Shown here: positions 25,401 through 37,900 of the stretch, one piece after another
Numbering within the stretch: the stretch's first letter is position 1
Layout: each line of letters begins with the position of its first letter
NCBI GenBank assembly: GCA_023055505.1
Contig: JALIRH010000111.1
Coordinates: forward strand, 186,001-250,000
Direction of reading: 5' to 3'
DNA length: 64,000 bases
Origin: Callipepla californica brunnescens
Taxonomy: Eukaryota; Chordata; Aves; Galliformes; Odontophoridae
The notes under the pieces: generated by a model
Seen by the model: only the letters and a program-made list of their open reading frames with translations
The model's database searches: none
What the model was told of the DNA's origin: nothing
Position numbers and translations under genes: made by a program

Positions 25401-28400
25401 CTACAAGCTGTTTGATGAGCTCGAGGCAGTGCCAAGAGAAGCAACAGAACCACCGCGCAGCTGAGAAACAAAGAAGTCACCCAACAAGGTAGAGCTGCTC
25501 AACAGAAAGCGCGTGTTTGTGAATAACAGATATGGCTTTAAGTGTAATCCTGGTGCAGTAATATTAAGTATGAGCTTGTGAGAAGTACATGTACAGTGCC
25601 ATACAGTTAGTGCAGTTGTCATGCAGTACATTAAAAAAAAAGGAATAAAACAACCCTGAAAGTGCTGCAGAGAAAATTCAAAGGCTGCGTGCTCCATTCA
25701 CAAAGTCATCCACCCAAAAAGGCTCAAATTCCCAGTGCTCAACATCAGGAGCAATTGATTGCAGGATCACCACAGTTCCCTCCATCACCTTCCCTATCTT
25801 CCGATTTGCTTTTCCTATTTACCTGTTATTCACAATCGGAGAATTGATTTCCCCTGGGAAGCCACGCACGCACACGCACACACACACACAGAGTTTACTT
25901 CTTAAGACTGTTTTCCATTTTGTTGCCTCAAAACCAGCTTAATTTTTTCAATATTGCTCTTGGTTGTTGTTTTTCCTGTATTTTGTCTTCTCATTCTCAT
26001 CCTTGTTCTCATTCCATCCCTCAATCTTTTACTGCCAAGTTCTTACTGAGAAACAGCAACACATTTAGAAATGGAAGAGAGAGGTGCTCTGTATATGTTG
26101 TTCTTGGGTGTCTGCTAGAAAATTTTCCAACTTCTGTGATAGCTTTAAAACCTTCAGGCTATCGCTGCAGAAGTAGAAAAAGCCCCTGGAGCAGCAAGTT
26201 AAAATTATCAAATACACACGTGAAACTCACATAAGCAAGAATAGATTATTTGCATTTCAAAACCTAAGAGACTGTGAAGAAAAAAAAAGACTTAAAAAGT
26301 AATTCACAGAAAGACACTGAACGAGAATTCTGTCCTCTCCATTAAAATACCAAAACGCGATCTTGAACCGTGTGTTAGAAACTGGGAATCGTCTGAGGGC
26401 CCTTCAACCTAAGAAAACAAAAACCAGTCCCTTTCCTTACAAAGTTCTACATTTGAGTGGACTATCTCAGCAGGGAGTCAGAGAATGTCAGCAGCAGCAT
26501 CAGTTTTAAGTACGTTAGGTGCATCCAGGAGACCAGTGACCTCTGCTGGTAAGCGGGCGGGAATTACACAGCAAGGCCGCAGACCCCGCGCCTTTGCTGC
26601 ACCTTTCAGTGAACTTGGTATTGTCAGCCCTCCATTCAGTTATAATTTCTTCTCCAGTTTGTTTCACAGATATTTCATCAATATAACCGCAACTCAAATG
26701 TGACTTCAGCAGAGTTCTTGACAAAGTATTTAACAAATAAAGTTCAGAAAAGTAGTACGCTGAGAACATGCACTGCTCTCCTAAACTGGACATAACCACC
26801 TGCCTTTTTCACCTTCAGCTGCTTCCATTTCCACAGTTATTCTTTTTCCTTCTGCCTGCTGCATGCTGACATAGCAACCTGGCATCGCAGACACTGCACT
26901 GCAAGCCTGGGCATAATAGAATGCTTGTCACCTGCACAAGGGAGAAGGCTTTGATGAATTCCATGGGGTATGCTTCAAGTGACAGTAACAATTTTACTTT
27001 TTTTTTTTTTTTTAATTTTACTACATTTGCAGATCTCCCTCATCAGGGTATAACCGTTTCCTGAATTACACCCTTCTGTTTTTGTCAGTTTTCCTAATCT
27101 TAGCATTTTAAGTCATCATCATTTCCATGGCAAGGAATGTGCACTCTTTAATCAGCATGTGATATTCACTATTGCATCCAGGTTTTCCTGAAAAAATACA
27201 AATGGACTACAGAGGGCATAATACAGACCAAGAAATTAGTTCAGAGAAAGGTCCAAAAGACTGATTCAAATACAGATGCAGTTGTCCATTGCATTTTAAA
27301 ATTGAAATAGCAGTTAAAAATAGATCCTTAGCCTAGTTCATCCACAAATTCAAGGCAGGTTAAAATCACCTACGCATAGAGGTTCACTAAAAGTCCAGGA
27401 ATACATTCCATGTAAGCGCTTTAGGCCCAATTCAATGGTCTTTGAAGTCAATGGCATATTTTTCTTTGAGTTCAGCTCAAATAAGAGCAATTAATGTTAT
27501 CACTCTACGAGCTTCTGGGTGAAACAAATAAAGAAATATGTTTTTAACACATCAATGTGGTTAGTTGGAATGATGAAGCAGTTGTAGCAGAAACCTGTGC
27601 TCAGTAACATACATTCTGCCGTAAGGGAGAGCAATCACAAGTTCTGCAGCTGAAGGAGGCGAGCATTTAAGTCTTCTCCCTTCAAGAGCCGTTCTGTAAA
27701 ATACACAACTCAGTGGTACTGTCAGACGAAGCATCTTTGAACCACTGACATTTGTTCATTCAGCACCATCCTTTAACATTCAACTCCTCATATCTCATAC
27801 TGACCCTTGAATTTTCAAATTCAGGGTTTGTGTTCTTTAGTATGCCTGTTCTCATATGTGCTGCGTGATTGTGGACAGTCTTAAGACTGGATGAGGTGGA
27901 ACTGAATCAATGACATAATACACACTTTCCCATTCTAATTCCTAAGAGTGTGGAAACACCACATTTAAAATGGAAAGGCAGTACTAGTGGCACATACAGG
28001 GCTTAAACCATGAGTTTTCATGTTGCCTCAGCACCTCAGTATATCGTTTCAATAGTACATTCAGGTCCTGGGAGAGTCCACACAACAGAAAAATCATCAC
28101 TTAGCTACTATGTTCTTGAAGAACTAAGTGCTACTTGCACACATGCTACAGCAGTTCAGAGCAATAAAGAACAGCGCATTCTTCAGCTTTTAAGTCAGAA
28201 GCAGAATTCAGATTTGAGAAGGCCACCCAGAGGCCTTCACAGCACCAAGCCCCTAACGCTGACCAATCATTTCTATTTAAATCAAGAGCACCTACATTTG
28301 GAAGACTTTCTGGGGAAAGAAGTTCGAGGGAGCAATTACATAAAGACTTCACGTGCATCTTGACGCATCTCCTTTGAGAAATAAACCACAAATACCAATT

Positions 28401-30130
28401 TTAAACAATAAAAGAAATATAACCAGAAGACAAAATCTTCCACTGCCCAAAAGATTGACAAGGCTCACGACCTGTCACCTGTATTTCAATGTTTTCACTG
28501 AAAAAAAATAAAAATAAAAAAAACATAGCGCTCCTTGACCAAGTACATTTGTGTTCCCAAGCACTACAGAGCACAGAGATTATAATTCCATCTTTCAAAA
28601 TCAGCAGCGTCAAAGAGAAACAATGACAGATTGTCAAGGATCTATTTAGCCTACGTAAATTGTACATCCTCCTCTGCTGCAGATAAAGACAACGCTGCAC
28701 CTCCCTGAAGGAAAGCACATGATACCATTTTGCAGGAATAAAGCACGTGCACGCCTTATACCCAGCAGCCAACTAACTAAAGACGCAGCAGCTGCTGCCC
28801 TGCAGCCCTCAGCTCCCGTGTTCAGCACAGCTTCCTGGGAGGCTCTTGTTCCACACTTTCCAGACTCCTTCCCCTCGGCACACAGATGCACGCTACAGAA
28901 AAGACCAGAGGGCAAGGACTAAATCCTAAAGCGTGAATTAACTCATGTTAAATTTAGAGATGTGTGGACAGACCAAGCTATTCAAGATTGGTCTCAAGGG
29001 CAATATTTTATACTGCAACCTCATTCTATTTTCACTGCAGTTAACATCTAAATTGAAAGACACTAATTTGGTAAAACCCGATATCATACACTTACAATTG
29101 AAAAAGAAATATTTGAAGTATGACACAGAAGAATAAACGTTTTAGAAGTGTGTGAAACATGCCTATTCTGAAATAGGTATTATTATGTAATTGGGCATCT
29201 ATCAAGCCATTTGGCAGAGTAAAAAGGTTGGTGAAAAGCCTTAAAGTCAGAGTTGTCTCTTCTTTCACAGGAAAGCGAATTCAGTCCCAAAGCATTGAAA
29301 CTGAATAACATGCCATCCAGTAAGAGAAGCTGGTGACTGAACTGGTCAAACGTATACACACACGTAACATCAGCATGCACACACAAACTACACCCCCACA
29401 CTCTTGGATGCAAATCCTGAATTTTTCTGTTGAATTCTGCAGCCACTGAATGAAGACAGATATGAGGCCCTCAGAAAGCCAACGAGAAAACAACTCTCCA
29501 ACCTTCCGCTTCTGTTAGACAGTTTAAGCCTGCAGCATCGTAGCTTTGAAAGTGCACTTCTGTACAACAGCAAGCTTAGCAACTGGTGATCAGAACATTA
29601 GAGCAGCGGCAGCATTCATGTTAGGGCACGTTAGACTCTGCTTCCATTCTTACTACAGCTTGGTAGGTGACAGCAATTAAGGCTGAAACTTCTCATGCTC
29701 AATCCCAACATCATTACAGCTGTTTGTATTTACATGTTTGGGCAGGCTTTTTTTTTTTTTTCGCCCTTTTCCTTATTGAAGTTAAGGGAAATTTTTAAAG
29801 GGGAAGAAAAGTAAAAGGGGGAAAAAAGAACTGCAGGTCACAATATGCGTTAAGACTGATACCCAAGATTTTTTTAAGCATTAATAATGTAAAATTCCCT
29901 GTGCGCTACATCCAGTTGCCACTGTTAATCCTACAGTGCATCATTAAAGGATCAGAATTTAGATTTCACGTTTCAGAGCTGAAAACTGCCCTTGGCTTTC
30001 AGGTATACGTGACTCGACACCGCAGTTTATTTACTCTGCTCTCATCTGTACCATTAGGTTACTCTGCTCTCATCTGTACATTCCCAAATCCTAAATCCAC
30101 GTTCAGTTGAGAACAAGCAGGTGAAAGTCT
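13400..30130. other. Non-coding AT-rich stretch
   Basis: About 16.7 kb in which I recognise no gene, RNA gene or clear mobile element. Simple features are poly(A) at 21,537-21,562, a T-run at 26,999-27,013, (CA)n at about 25,863-25,890 and (AAAT)n near 21,638-21,653. Sequence up to about 13,620 may still be CR1 or other repeat-derived. I searched it for the missing OSBPL6 C-terminal exons and found none. Confidence 0.5.
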
Positions 30131-31586
30131 CCCCGGTCACAGCTGTGCCTTGCTGGGAGCCCAGGGCAGGGCCTGCCCCAAAGCCAATGCTCCACTGGAC
30201 GGTGCTAGGGGCACGAGTTTCTGCTGGTTCGTGCCTCGAACATCAGGAGAGGGCTGTGTTTCTTAGCCCAGTCTTAGTGTTGCTGGGCAGCCGTACCCCG
30301 AAATCCTTTTCCACAGGGCTGTGCTCAATCCTTTTGTCCCCTGAGATAGAGTAGCTGGGCTACTCACCCGTAAAGAGGTTTTCAATAGATACAAAACATC
30401 ACAGCTTGTGCTCCTCCTAAGACTGCTTAAATTATGGGTGAGAAGAACAGGCATCTCAAAACCACAGTGCTATTATCTGCATCTTCAGCTGAATCTTCAG
30501 GGAATGACATCAACTCATCACATCCCCTAACCGTAGCAGAGTGATTTAGAAAAACGATATAATCCTTTCGGATCTCTTCCTCTCCCCTTTTCCTGTGAAC
30601 TGTCTGGCTTGCTACACTCACAAGTAACCAGGGCAATATAATCAGACTTGTTATATTTAGCATTGAAATTGATAGAGTTTAAGGAGTCTGCCTTAGGACA
30701 ACTCATAGCTTCCAACAGTAAAGACACTTCATGTTTGGTAGGAACAATTTGCTGATGCTTTTCTGACATCTGGAGTCAAAAGTTACGTGAGAAGAGAGCG
30801 ACACTTTCTTTGTCCTTACAGGAAAACGAACATGGAAAGTAAACGACAAACTGTTAGGCTGAAGGCAAACTGATGATAAAGCTCCAAGTTATGTATTTTA
30901 AAACAATGCCATCAAATAAGGGACGTAAAATTAAAGGTTGATCCAGAATGACACATACAGCTGTCACTTGCAGTGTTAAGTGTTGTTTTATATACAACCA
31001 TATTTAAAAAATTAATAAAAATTCTATTTGTGTAATGATTATTTGCTCATCTTAAGTAAGTCAGTACATGATGATACAATAAACAGATTGATGATTACGA
31101 CTACGGTAATTAACAATGCCAAACACTTTGAAAGCACTGATACTTTTTATTAGATCAGTGGAGAGAAAAATAAAATCATTATCTGGATATCACATCAGCG
31201 AGTAGTATTGTTTCTTACAGCGTGAAAGTACATACACGAAGTGCTTAGCTATCAACCCTGATAAGATGATCACAGATCGAGGCAGAAGGTCACTTTCACC
31301 TGATTGTTCCCAAGACCTGACAGACAGTTAGATCTTTCAGATTTTAAAGAAAGAACAACATCTTAGTGAACATCACGCTAGTGTGAGTTTCAGAGCTCCA
31401 GCAATATCTTTTGGACAATATCCATTTCCAATTGTACGGTTATCTTTTTGTTCTCGTGGTTTGGTTTGGTTTTTTTGTTTTTCAGTTCTGCCATGCGTTA
31501 CAATTAGAAACTAAAAATGCAACACTTATTATTATTATTTTACTTCAAAGTATACTGATTCATACATTGATGAGACCTCAAGAGTT
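30131..31586. repeat. 1.45-kb duplicated segment, copy 2
   Basis: This segment matches 10,359-11,815 in the same orientation. By eye I count about 15 substitutions and one 6-bp difference (extra ATT units). Similarity starts at cccggtcacag and stops sharply after cctcaagagtt, with unrelated flanks on both sides. It lies in the interval just downstream of the last visible OSBPL6 exon. Confidence 0.95.
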
Positions 31587-31834
31587 CAACACTTCAGAGC
31601 ATGTATTTCCAGCTGAGTACTACCTTTACTAAAAGACTTGTGCAATAGCTCTGCTAAACAGGATGCTTTCTGTTTTTCCTTCCCTTCAACTCAGTAAAGC
31701 AGAAATTTGACTGTACTATTGAGAACCTTCTCTGCTAGCAGAATTTTCCAAGTCCAGACTGTAGTGAAGATGGACAAAATTCAATACTCAGTCAAATCTG
31801 CCATCACCAAATATTAAGTGTATAAATAAACATT

Positions 31835-31843
31835 CTTGCCTTT
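31835..31843 (-). promoter_or_regulatory. OSBPL6: Candidate GC-AG splice donor of OSBPL6
   Basis: On the minus strand the exon/intron junction reads AAAG|GCAAG. The other positions fit the donor consensus well, as is usual for the small class of U2-type GC-AG introns, which tend to have weaker or regulated recognition. The junction position is fixed by family homology (RPDQ-R). No GT donor lies at that position. Confidence 0.75.
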
Positions 31844-31966
31844 GGTCTGGCCTGAATCGTGCATCTGTTGTTGGAAGAAGATCTTTCAGTACAGGGTCTA
31901 ATTCATTGAGCTCAATAGCAAATCTTGTGAAGCCATAATAACGTTCATAATTGGTTGGCATGGAGC
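31840..31966 (-). CDS. OSBPL6: OSBPL6 last visible exon: ORD (RFRPDQ), GC donor
   Basis: The exon has 127 nt and completes Gly to give [20 protein letters not shown], then [12 protein letters not shown], ending RFRPDQ plus 2 nt of Arg. The acceptor is catgcag. The expected donor position reads CAAAG|GCAAGA, so the intron would start GC rather than GT. Reading through instead adds about 16 codons and then a stop. In the family the next exon carries LEEGNLE...EKQRVEELQR and the C-terminus; it was not found. Confidence 0.93.
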
Positions 31967-34900
31967 CTGCATGCATATGCACGAGAAAGAAAAAATGCTT
32001 TTTAAACTATTAATTGTAATATGCAAGAGACTTACATATTTATTACATTGTAACAGCAAAAAATATTAAAATATTTTATTTTATATACAGTTAAAAGTAT
32101 TGAAAGACATTCTCTAGACAGAACAACATTCACTAAATATTAATTTCAATTGCTTGTCCTATATGGGTTGTATTTGCCTGCTAATAGATTCAAAGCTTTT
32201 ACAATCCTTCCTTTTTAAATAAAAATTACTGTTTTCAAGATTTTCAAGCTACACAGATTCCTGATACCAGGCATTTCAGATGTGTATATAAAAGCTAATC
32301 CTTGCTTGTATATAAAAGCTAATCCTAGCTAAACTTTAGTGTTAATTTTGGACCATATGCTCACACAAAGACTGATCAGGCACTGTCCTGAAGCTTAAGC
32401 ATTAATAACCATAAAAGCATAGTACATGCAAAATATTAATGAAAGTGACAATTCCTGGATAATCATTCTGCACATACAAAAATACTATGCATGCAAAGGA
32501 AGAGTAATTCAACCCTAGTACTTCGAAGCAAGCAGTAATGATGCTGAATTCAGCTCATGAAATCACAGGAGCTTACTACCTCTGAAGACTAACCCTTTTT
32601 AACAAAAGGCTACACAAATTTGTTAAGACGGCATGTCCTGTTCTGTGGAATCTAAATAAGTTACCCTGCTCTGAGAATTCAAATATTTTCCAGATTTCAT
32701 TTTTATGTTGTCTCCAGGACCCCACATGACTTGATCAGGTGTCAAACCAAGATGCAGAAGACTGTGCCAAGCATTTCCTGTTTTCTTCATTATGAATGCC
32801 TGTAAAATCTTTCTTATTTGTTCAGCCAATAAAATATTTCCCCAGTAGTATTTTATGTACTTAAAATGATGGCTCAGACTGCTTTGCACAGTTTAGTGAT
32901 GATACCAGAGCTCTTCCAGAGTTTATTAAGTTTATCACAAGCTTCTTACCTGGCCTCCACACACACTTGGCTGAAGGTGCTACCCCACAATAAAGACCTT
33001 CGTGCCACTTTCCAAAGAGGCGATGCACTACCTTCCCTTCTTGATCTATCACAACACCCTGGACTTCATTCACATTTGAATTCCAGTAATTGACCTGCAA
33101 GTTTAAGAAGGAACTACTAGTCAGTCATCACATTACTCACTGTGCCAGTAAAGACACTGCATGAATTTCAATGCATCATCAACTGTCCAAATTTTGCATC
33201 AGAATTGCTCACCAAGAATATCAGTATTCAAAATTTGAATTGTTTGAATATTTATTGCTTTAGTGTATGGAAAACCTTGAATGACTTGATAACCAATTTT
33301 GGTGTAAAGGGATCCAAGTACAGTTAATTACCTGCTGTACTCTGATCTGTTTTTATATATGGTCCTTGTCTGGATATTAAAATAACGTGAACCAAGGCAT
33401 TTCTGACGCCAAAGAGATAAAAGTGATGTCCAAGTTCTTCTGCAAAGGCAGAAGTGATATGGCACAGAAGTCTATTCAGTGACCTTGCATTTTCATTGTA
33501 ATAACATAAATTTTTCTATTTCATTTAAAAATGATTTTCATTAAAATATACAGCAGTATAGCACACAGCCGTATAGAAATGTAAGGCAACGATATGAAGT
33601 TGAGCAGTTCAATAGAAGCATCATGGTATTTGAAATAGCACTCTTAATTAATGATTTACGAATTCACAAATGATAAGTCAGCATGTGCAACACATATTCC
33701 AGGAATACTGAAGAAAAATGTTCTCTGCGTGCTTAAACCATTGATAAGCATTAAAAGAAATGTGTTACCTTGACAAATGTGAGTTTACAAATACAAACAC
33801 TGCTTTTTGTGTTTCTGATAGTTATTTCTCCATAGTGTTCTATCCACCTCCTTCCGCTAAGGATATTATGTATGCAAGTAGTGACTTTGTTCCAGACATA
33901 GTAGTCTCCATACCTAAGAATAGATCAAAAAGAAGTTGGTAATGCAAATTAATCATGATCATGATGGAGAAAAAAAGTAAATCATTGCCATAATTACAAG
34001 ACTATATTCCTGAAAACCTTTTCTAATAAAATATTATTTTATTAAAAGAATAGGTTCTGGGCACATTATTAATCTTCCATGTAAAAGTGCACCTAAGCTC
34101 TAGTGTGGAGAACTGAAGAATGATGCCAAGAAATACAAATCAAGACATTATGAATCACTGAAGTCCTATACAGCATATTCACTCTTCCCAGAGCATTCTG
34201 TGCTTTGGCATCAGTTCTAGGAGACCTGGATCCAAAGATCAATATAAGGCTGGATTTAGGCCACAGGCAGACAATGCAATCGAATTACAGATAGAAAAAA
34301 TTAATAAGGAAAGGAGAAAACAGAAGTGGACTCACTGGCATACCATCCCTTTTCCACTGTAATAACTACCTAGAGTAAGAGCATCTCTTTGGTCAGAAAC
34401 TAAAATGGGAGCATGAAGCACATTCTCCTTCAGAGCTGAGGTGCAAATATGTAGACAGAAGACAAAGCTACTCCAGAGTGCATTTACTTTGTTTTGATGA
34501 TATGGATAAACAAGTGGAGTCCCTAAGGATGTCATATAGTTGGAGGAAGAAAGAAAGGTGAACACAATTTAAAGGAGCAAGAACAGAGTATTGCAAAACT
34601 CGCTGGCATGCTTAAAGTAACTTCTCCCTCTATATTCTCATGGTTTACAACTTACAACCAGTTTTATTGTATTTAAACTCCTTTCTTCCACCATTTGTTG
34701 AACATCAAAGAGCATTTTTTTTGGCTTTCACATTTTGAAAAATGACAGTGAAATATTACTACTAGTACTTAGCAGTACTGAGAGCTTTAATAGGGTCAGT
34801 GTTAGCTGAAAGCACTGTCTCCCTGGTTCTGGACAGTTCAGTGTCCCCACTTGTGTGTACACGCAGGAGAGATTTGAGCTACATGCTAACCCTCACCTGC

Positions 34901-37900
34901 ACAATTCAATTCATGTGACCTCTGCTTACACTTCATCCAATCCAGTTACAAAGCAGCATAGATTAGACTACATCAGAAACCAAAATCAAAAGGAAATAAA
35001 ACAGTAGCTTACTTTGGAAGAGTCACATTCAAGGTTCCAACTGGAAGAATTTCCATCGATTTTCCCCAAAATTTGTTTTTCCACCTGATATCTGAATATA
35101 AAAGCAAACGACTTACAAAAGAAAAAAGACCCAGTTCTACCTCTGTGGTACTACATCATGCAGTTTAAAAGCACAGTATGAGGTTTTCATGAAAATACAA
35201 AAAATAATAATAAAGCAAACAAACAAAAAAAACCCAACTAGGTAATGGTATTAAGGCAGAAAAGATAAAGAGAAGTTTCATTTTCTTCTAAAAGTTACAC
35301 TTGTGCTGTCAAATCTCTCATGAGAACATACAATATAAATTCAATGTGTATGACAGTAGAGACAAGGAAATAAATAACTGCTTGTTCAACTTCATAAAAA
35401 GAACTGCTTATAAGAAATAACAATTTTCTTGGTAAAAAAAACTTTGAAGTACAAATGTATAAACATGCTGCAAGTGAGAAGTTGTATCACATCTAATCAC
35501 ACTTAAGAATGAGATTTTTGAGTTAATTAATTCAGAACATCATTTTGTAATGTTACTACAAACATTTTAAGTACAAAAATATCAGGTACGTTCCAAATAC
35601 AAAGCTCAGCTTCTACAGACAAAGTTTTTACTTGCTAGGAAAAAAAAAGTTTTATGCTTTTGAATTAAAAAGGCATACCTTGCCAAAACACAAAGTTCTT
35701 CGATTCACAGTGACAGGCTGAAATGGGAGGATGATGGCTAACCTGAAAAACAGCTTGTCTGAGTTAAACACAATTTATTTCCATTCCTAAGACAATACAA
35801 CTGCTACTGCAATGTAAAAATATTAACTTGACCACACAATTTATTAAGCTATGTTGCTATGAAACCAGATGACAAATTAAGCTTCAGTTTTACACTATGA
35901 AAGAGATTACTGTAAAAATATACACCTAGTATTTGAACGGTTCACTCATACTTACTACCTTTCTGTACTATTATGAAAATAAACCATTTTAACTCAAAAG
36001 CAGAAACAAGGTCACTGTCAAACAAAGAAACCTAAACAACAGCGTCCATCTAGAAACAAGCTTTACCTGCTCTGAGAAAAATCGAAATCCTTTGTCTTCT
36101 CTAATACATTCATAAGTTTCACCAAGCACTGGGTTAAATGGCTTGCTTCCTGCTCTGAAATATGTAGAGGCATAACCTGATGCCGCAAAAGCAGCTATGA
36201 GAACCTGTTACGATACAGACACAAACATAAGAGAAAATACACTGAGATTCTTATACCGTAGACTATCACACAGCAGTCTGGACTAAGGAAGCATACTTAG
36301 AAGTAATAGTACACAACCCCACTAAAACACAGTGTAGACTGAGTATCCTCTACAGTATCATTTCTTTTTTTTCTTTTTCTTTCTCATGACCTATGTCAGT
36401 CTCTTCTCATAGACCCTTATAATAATCTGTACAATGTACTAATATACAATATACCTTTGATCAAGCTTATCACGCATGATCTACAACACAGACTCAGTAG
36501 TCCATGCTCTTTGTGAGCAAGTATCAGACGATAATTTTTACTGACAAGATCACACTGAATTTCCCCATTGATGCTCATTGTTTTTATTGCTAAACAAGAA
36601 GAGCTCCCACTGTGGTTGTTCTTCATTCAAAGGTATCTCAGGATCTCCTATGCATGTGTTAAGCAGCCCCCTTATATCTGTACATTCTAACCTCTGAACA
36701 AGGCCCAGCTGGAGTAGTATGCTAGTTGACATGCCACATTAATTCAGATTGCAGCTCCAATTTGCAATTGCAGTTCGAAGAATCATGACAGGCATGCAGA
36801 AAACAAGTTCTTGGCTTTTCCAAGACAAAAGCAGAAGCAGCCAACATTCACAGTACAGCCACCACTTATCGTCTTATTTGAGTCAGCAGCTATGTCCAGT
36901 TTTTGAAAGTCCCTTGGCTGAGGTGTGCAAATTTAAGGTGCTTGTTGGAAGTTTGGCTTGTACCAATTACCCAGTAGTGCACTAGTTCTCTGTAGCAAAT
37001 AGGAGGATTTTATTTAAGGAAGTCTTTAGTTGCACCATGTCTTTTTCTTCTTGAACTGTTCTATCTCCTCTTCAATCCCCTGTCATAAGACAGGTTCAAA
37101 TTTTTCAGTGGTAAGAAAAAAATGCCAGCACTTACAATCCCTTGATCCCTGCAGGCTGTGTGAATAGGGCAGTTCATGGACCTGAGTACCTGGCCATGAC
37201 AAAGTGTCAGGCATTCTACTGCCAGGTACTTGCAGTGCCGTGAGGCTGTGCCAGGGAACAACAGATACGTTCAGCAACAGCACTGCCAAGTTCCTTAACC
37301 ACCTTTCCCTGTCTGTTCTGAGGAAAAGAAGACACAATATAAAAATACAGGAGAGCCAAACACTGGCTCCTGGCTGTCAGGTGAAAAACCCGAACATACC
37401 TACAGAGCAGCTGAGCCTGACCAGCTGATCTGACCCATCAGGGAGCTCCGTGAAATGGAAGAGCAATAGAGGGCCCTGCAGAGACCTCCACAAAACAGCT
37501 TCCTTTATAACACAGACATAAGTGCTACACTATATTTATTACCATGCGTTCATAGGGATCATCCGTTTCAGCAGCCTTGTCCAAGAGTTCACTATATTCC
37601 AGCTCTTCACAAAGATGTTGTAAGGTGTTCAGAGGCTCATCTAGCTCAACTGGCATGGACACTTTGGAAAGATCTTTGCCAATGTTATTTCTCAAGATAT
37701 TCCATAAATTGATGTTACTGGTATCAGGGCTCGGAGCTGGGAGACAAGTTCGCCGTCCGTTCCGGAATGCACCTCCTGTTAGTTCACCATTGACAACTGG
37801 GAAGGGAAAAAACTATTATCAAAACAAAGCACTACATTAAGGAAAACAATCTTGGTCACTGAACTAAATTCACCACTAGAAAAAATAAGCCCAGCTTCAC

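Larger units (their letters stand above)
31967..37542. other. OSBPL6 introns between ORD exons
   Basis: Introns of 0.3-1.3 kb (31,967-32,949; 33,095-33,768; 33,914-35,012; 35,092-35,678; 35,743-36,066; 36,205-37,542) separate the ORD exons. The sequence is AT-rich and no other feature was recognised. Confidence 0.55.

Noticed and set aside
10359..31586. The 1.45-kb direct repeats could be two LTRs of one very large retroelement
   Set aside because: The ends are not TG...CA-like, the 18 kb between them holds no retroviral-type coding sequence, and no primer-binding site or target duplication was seen.
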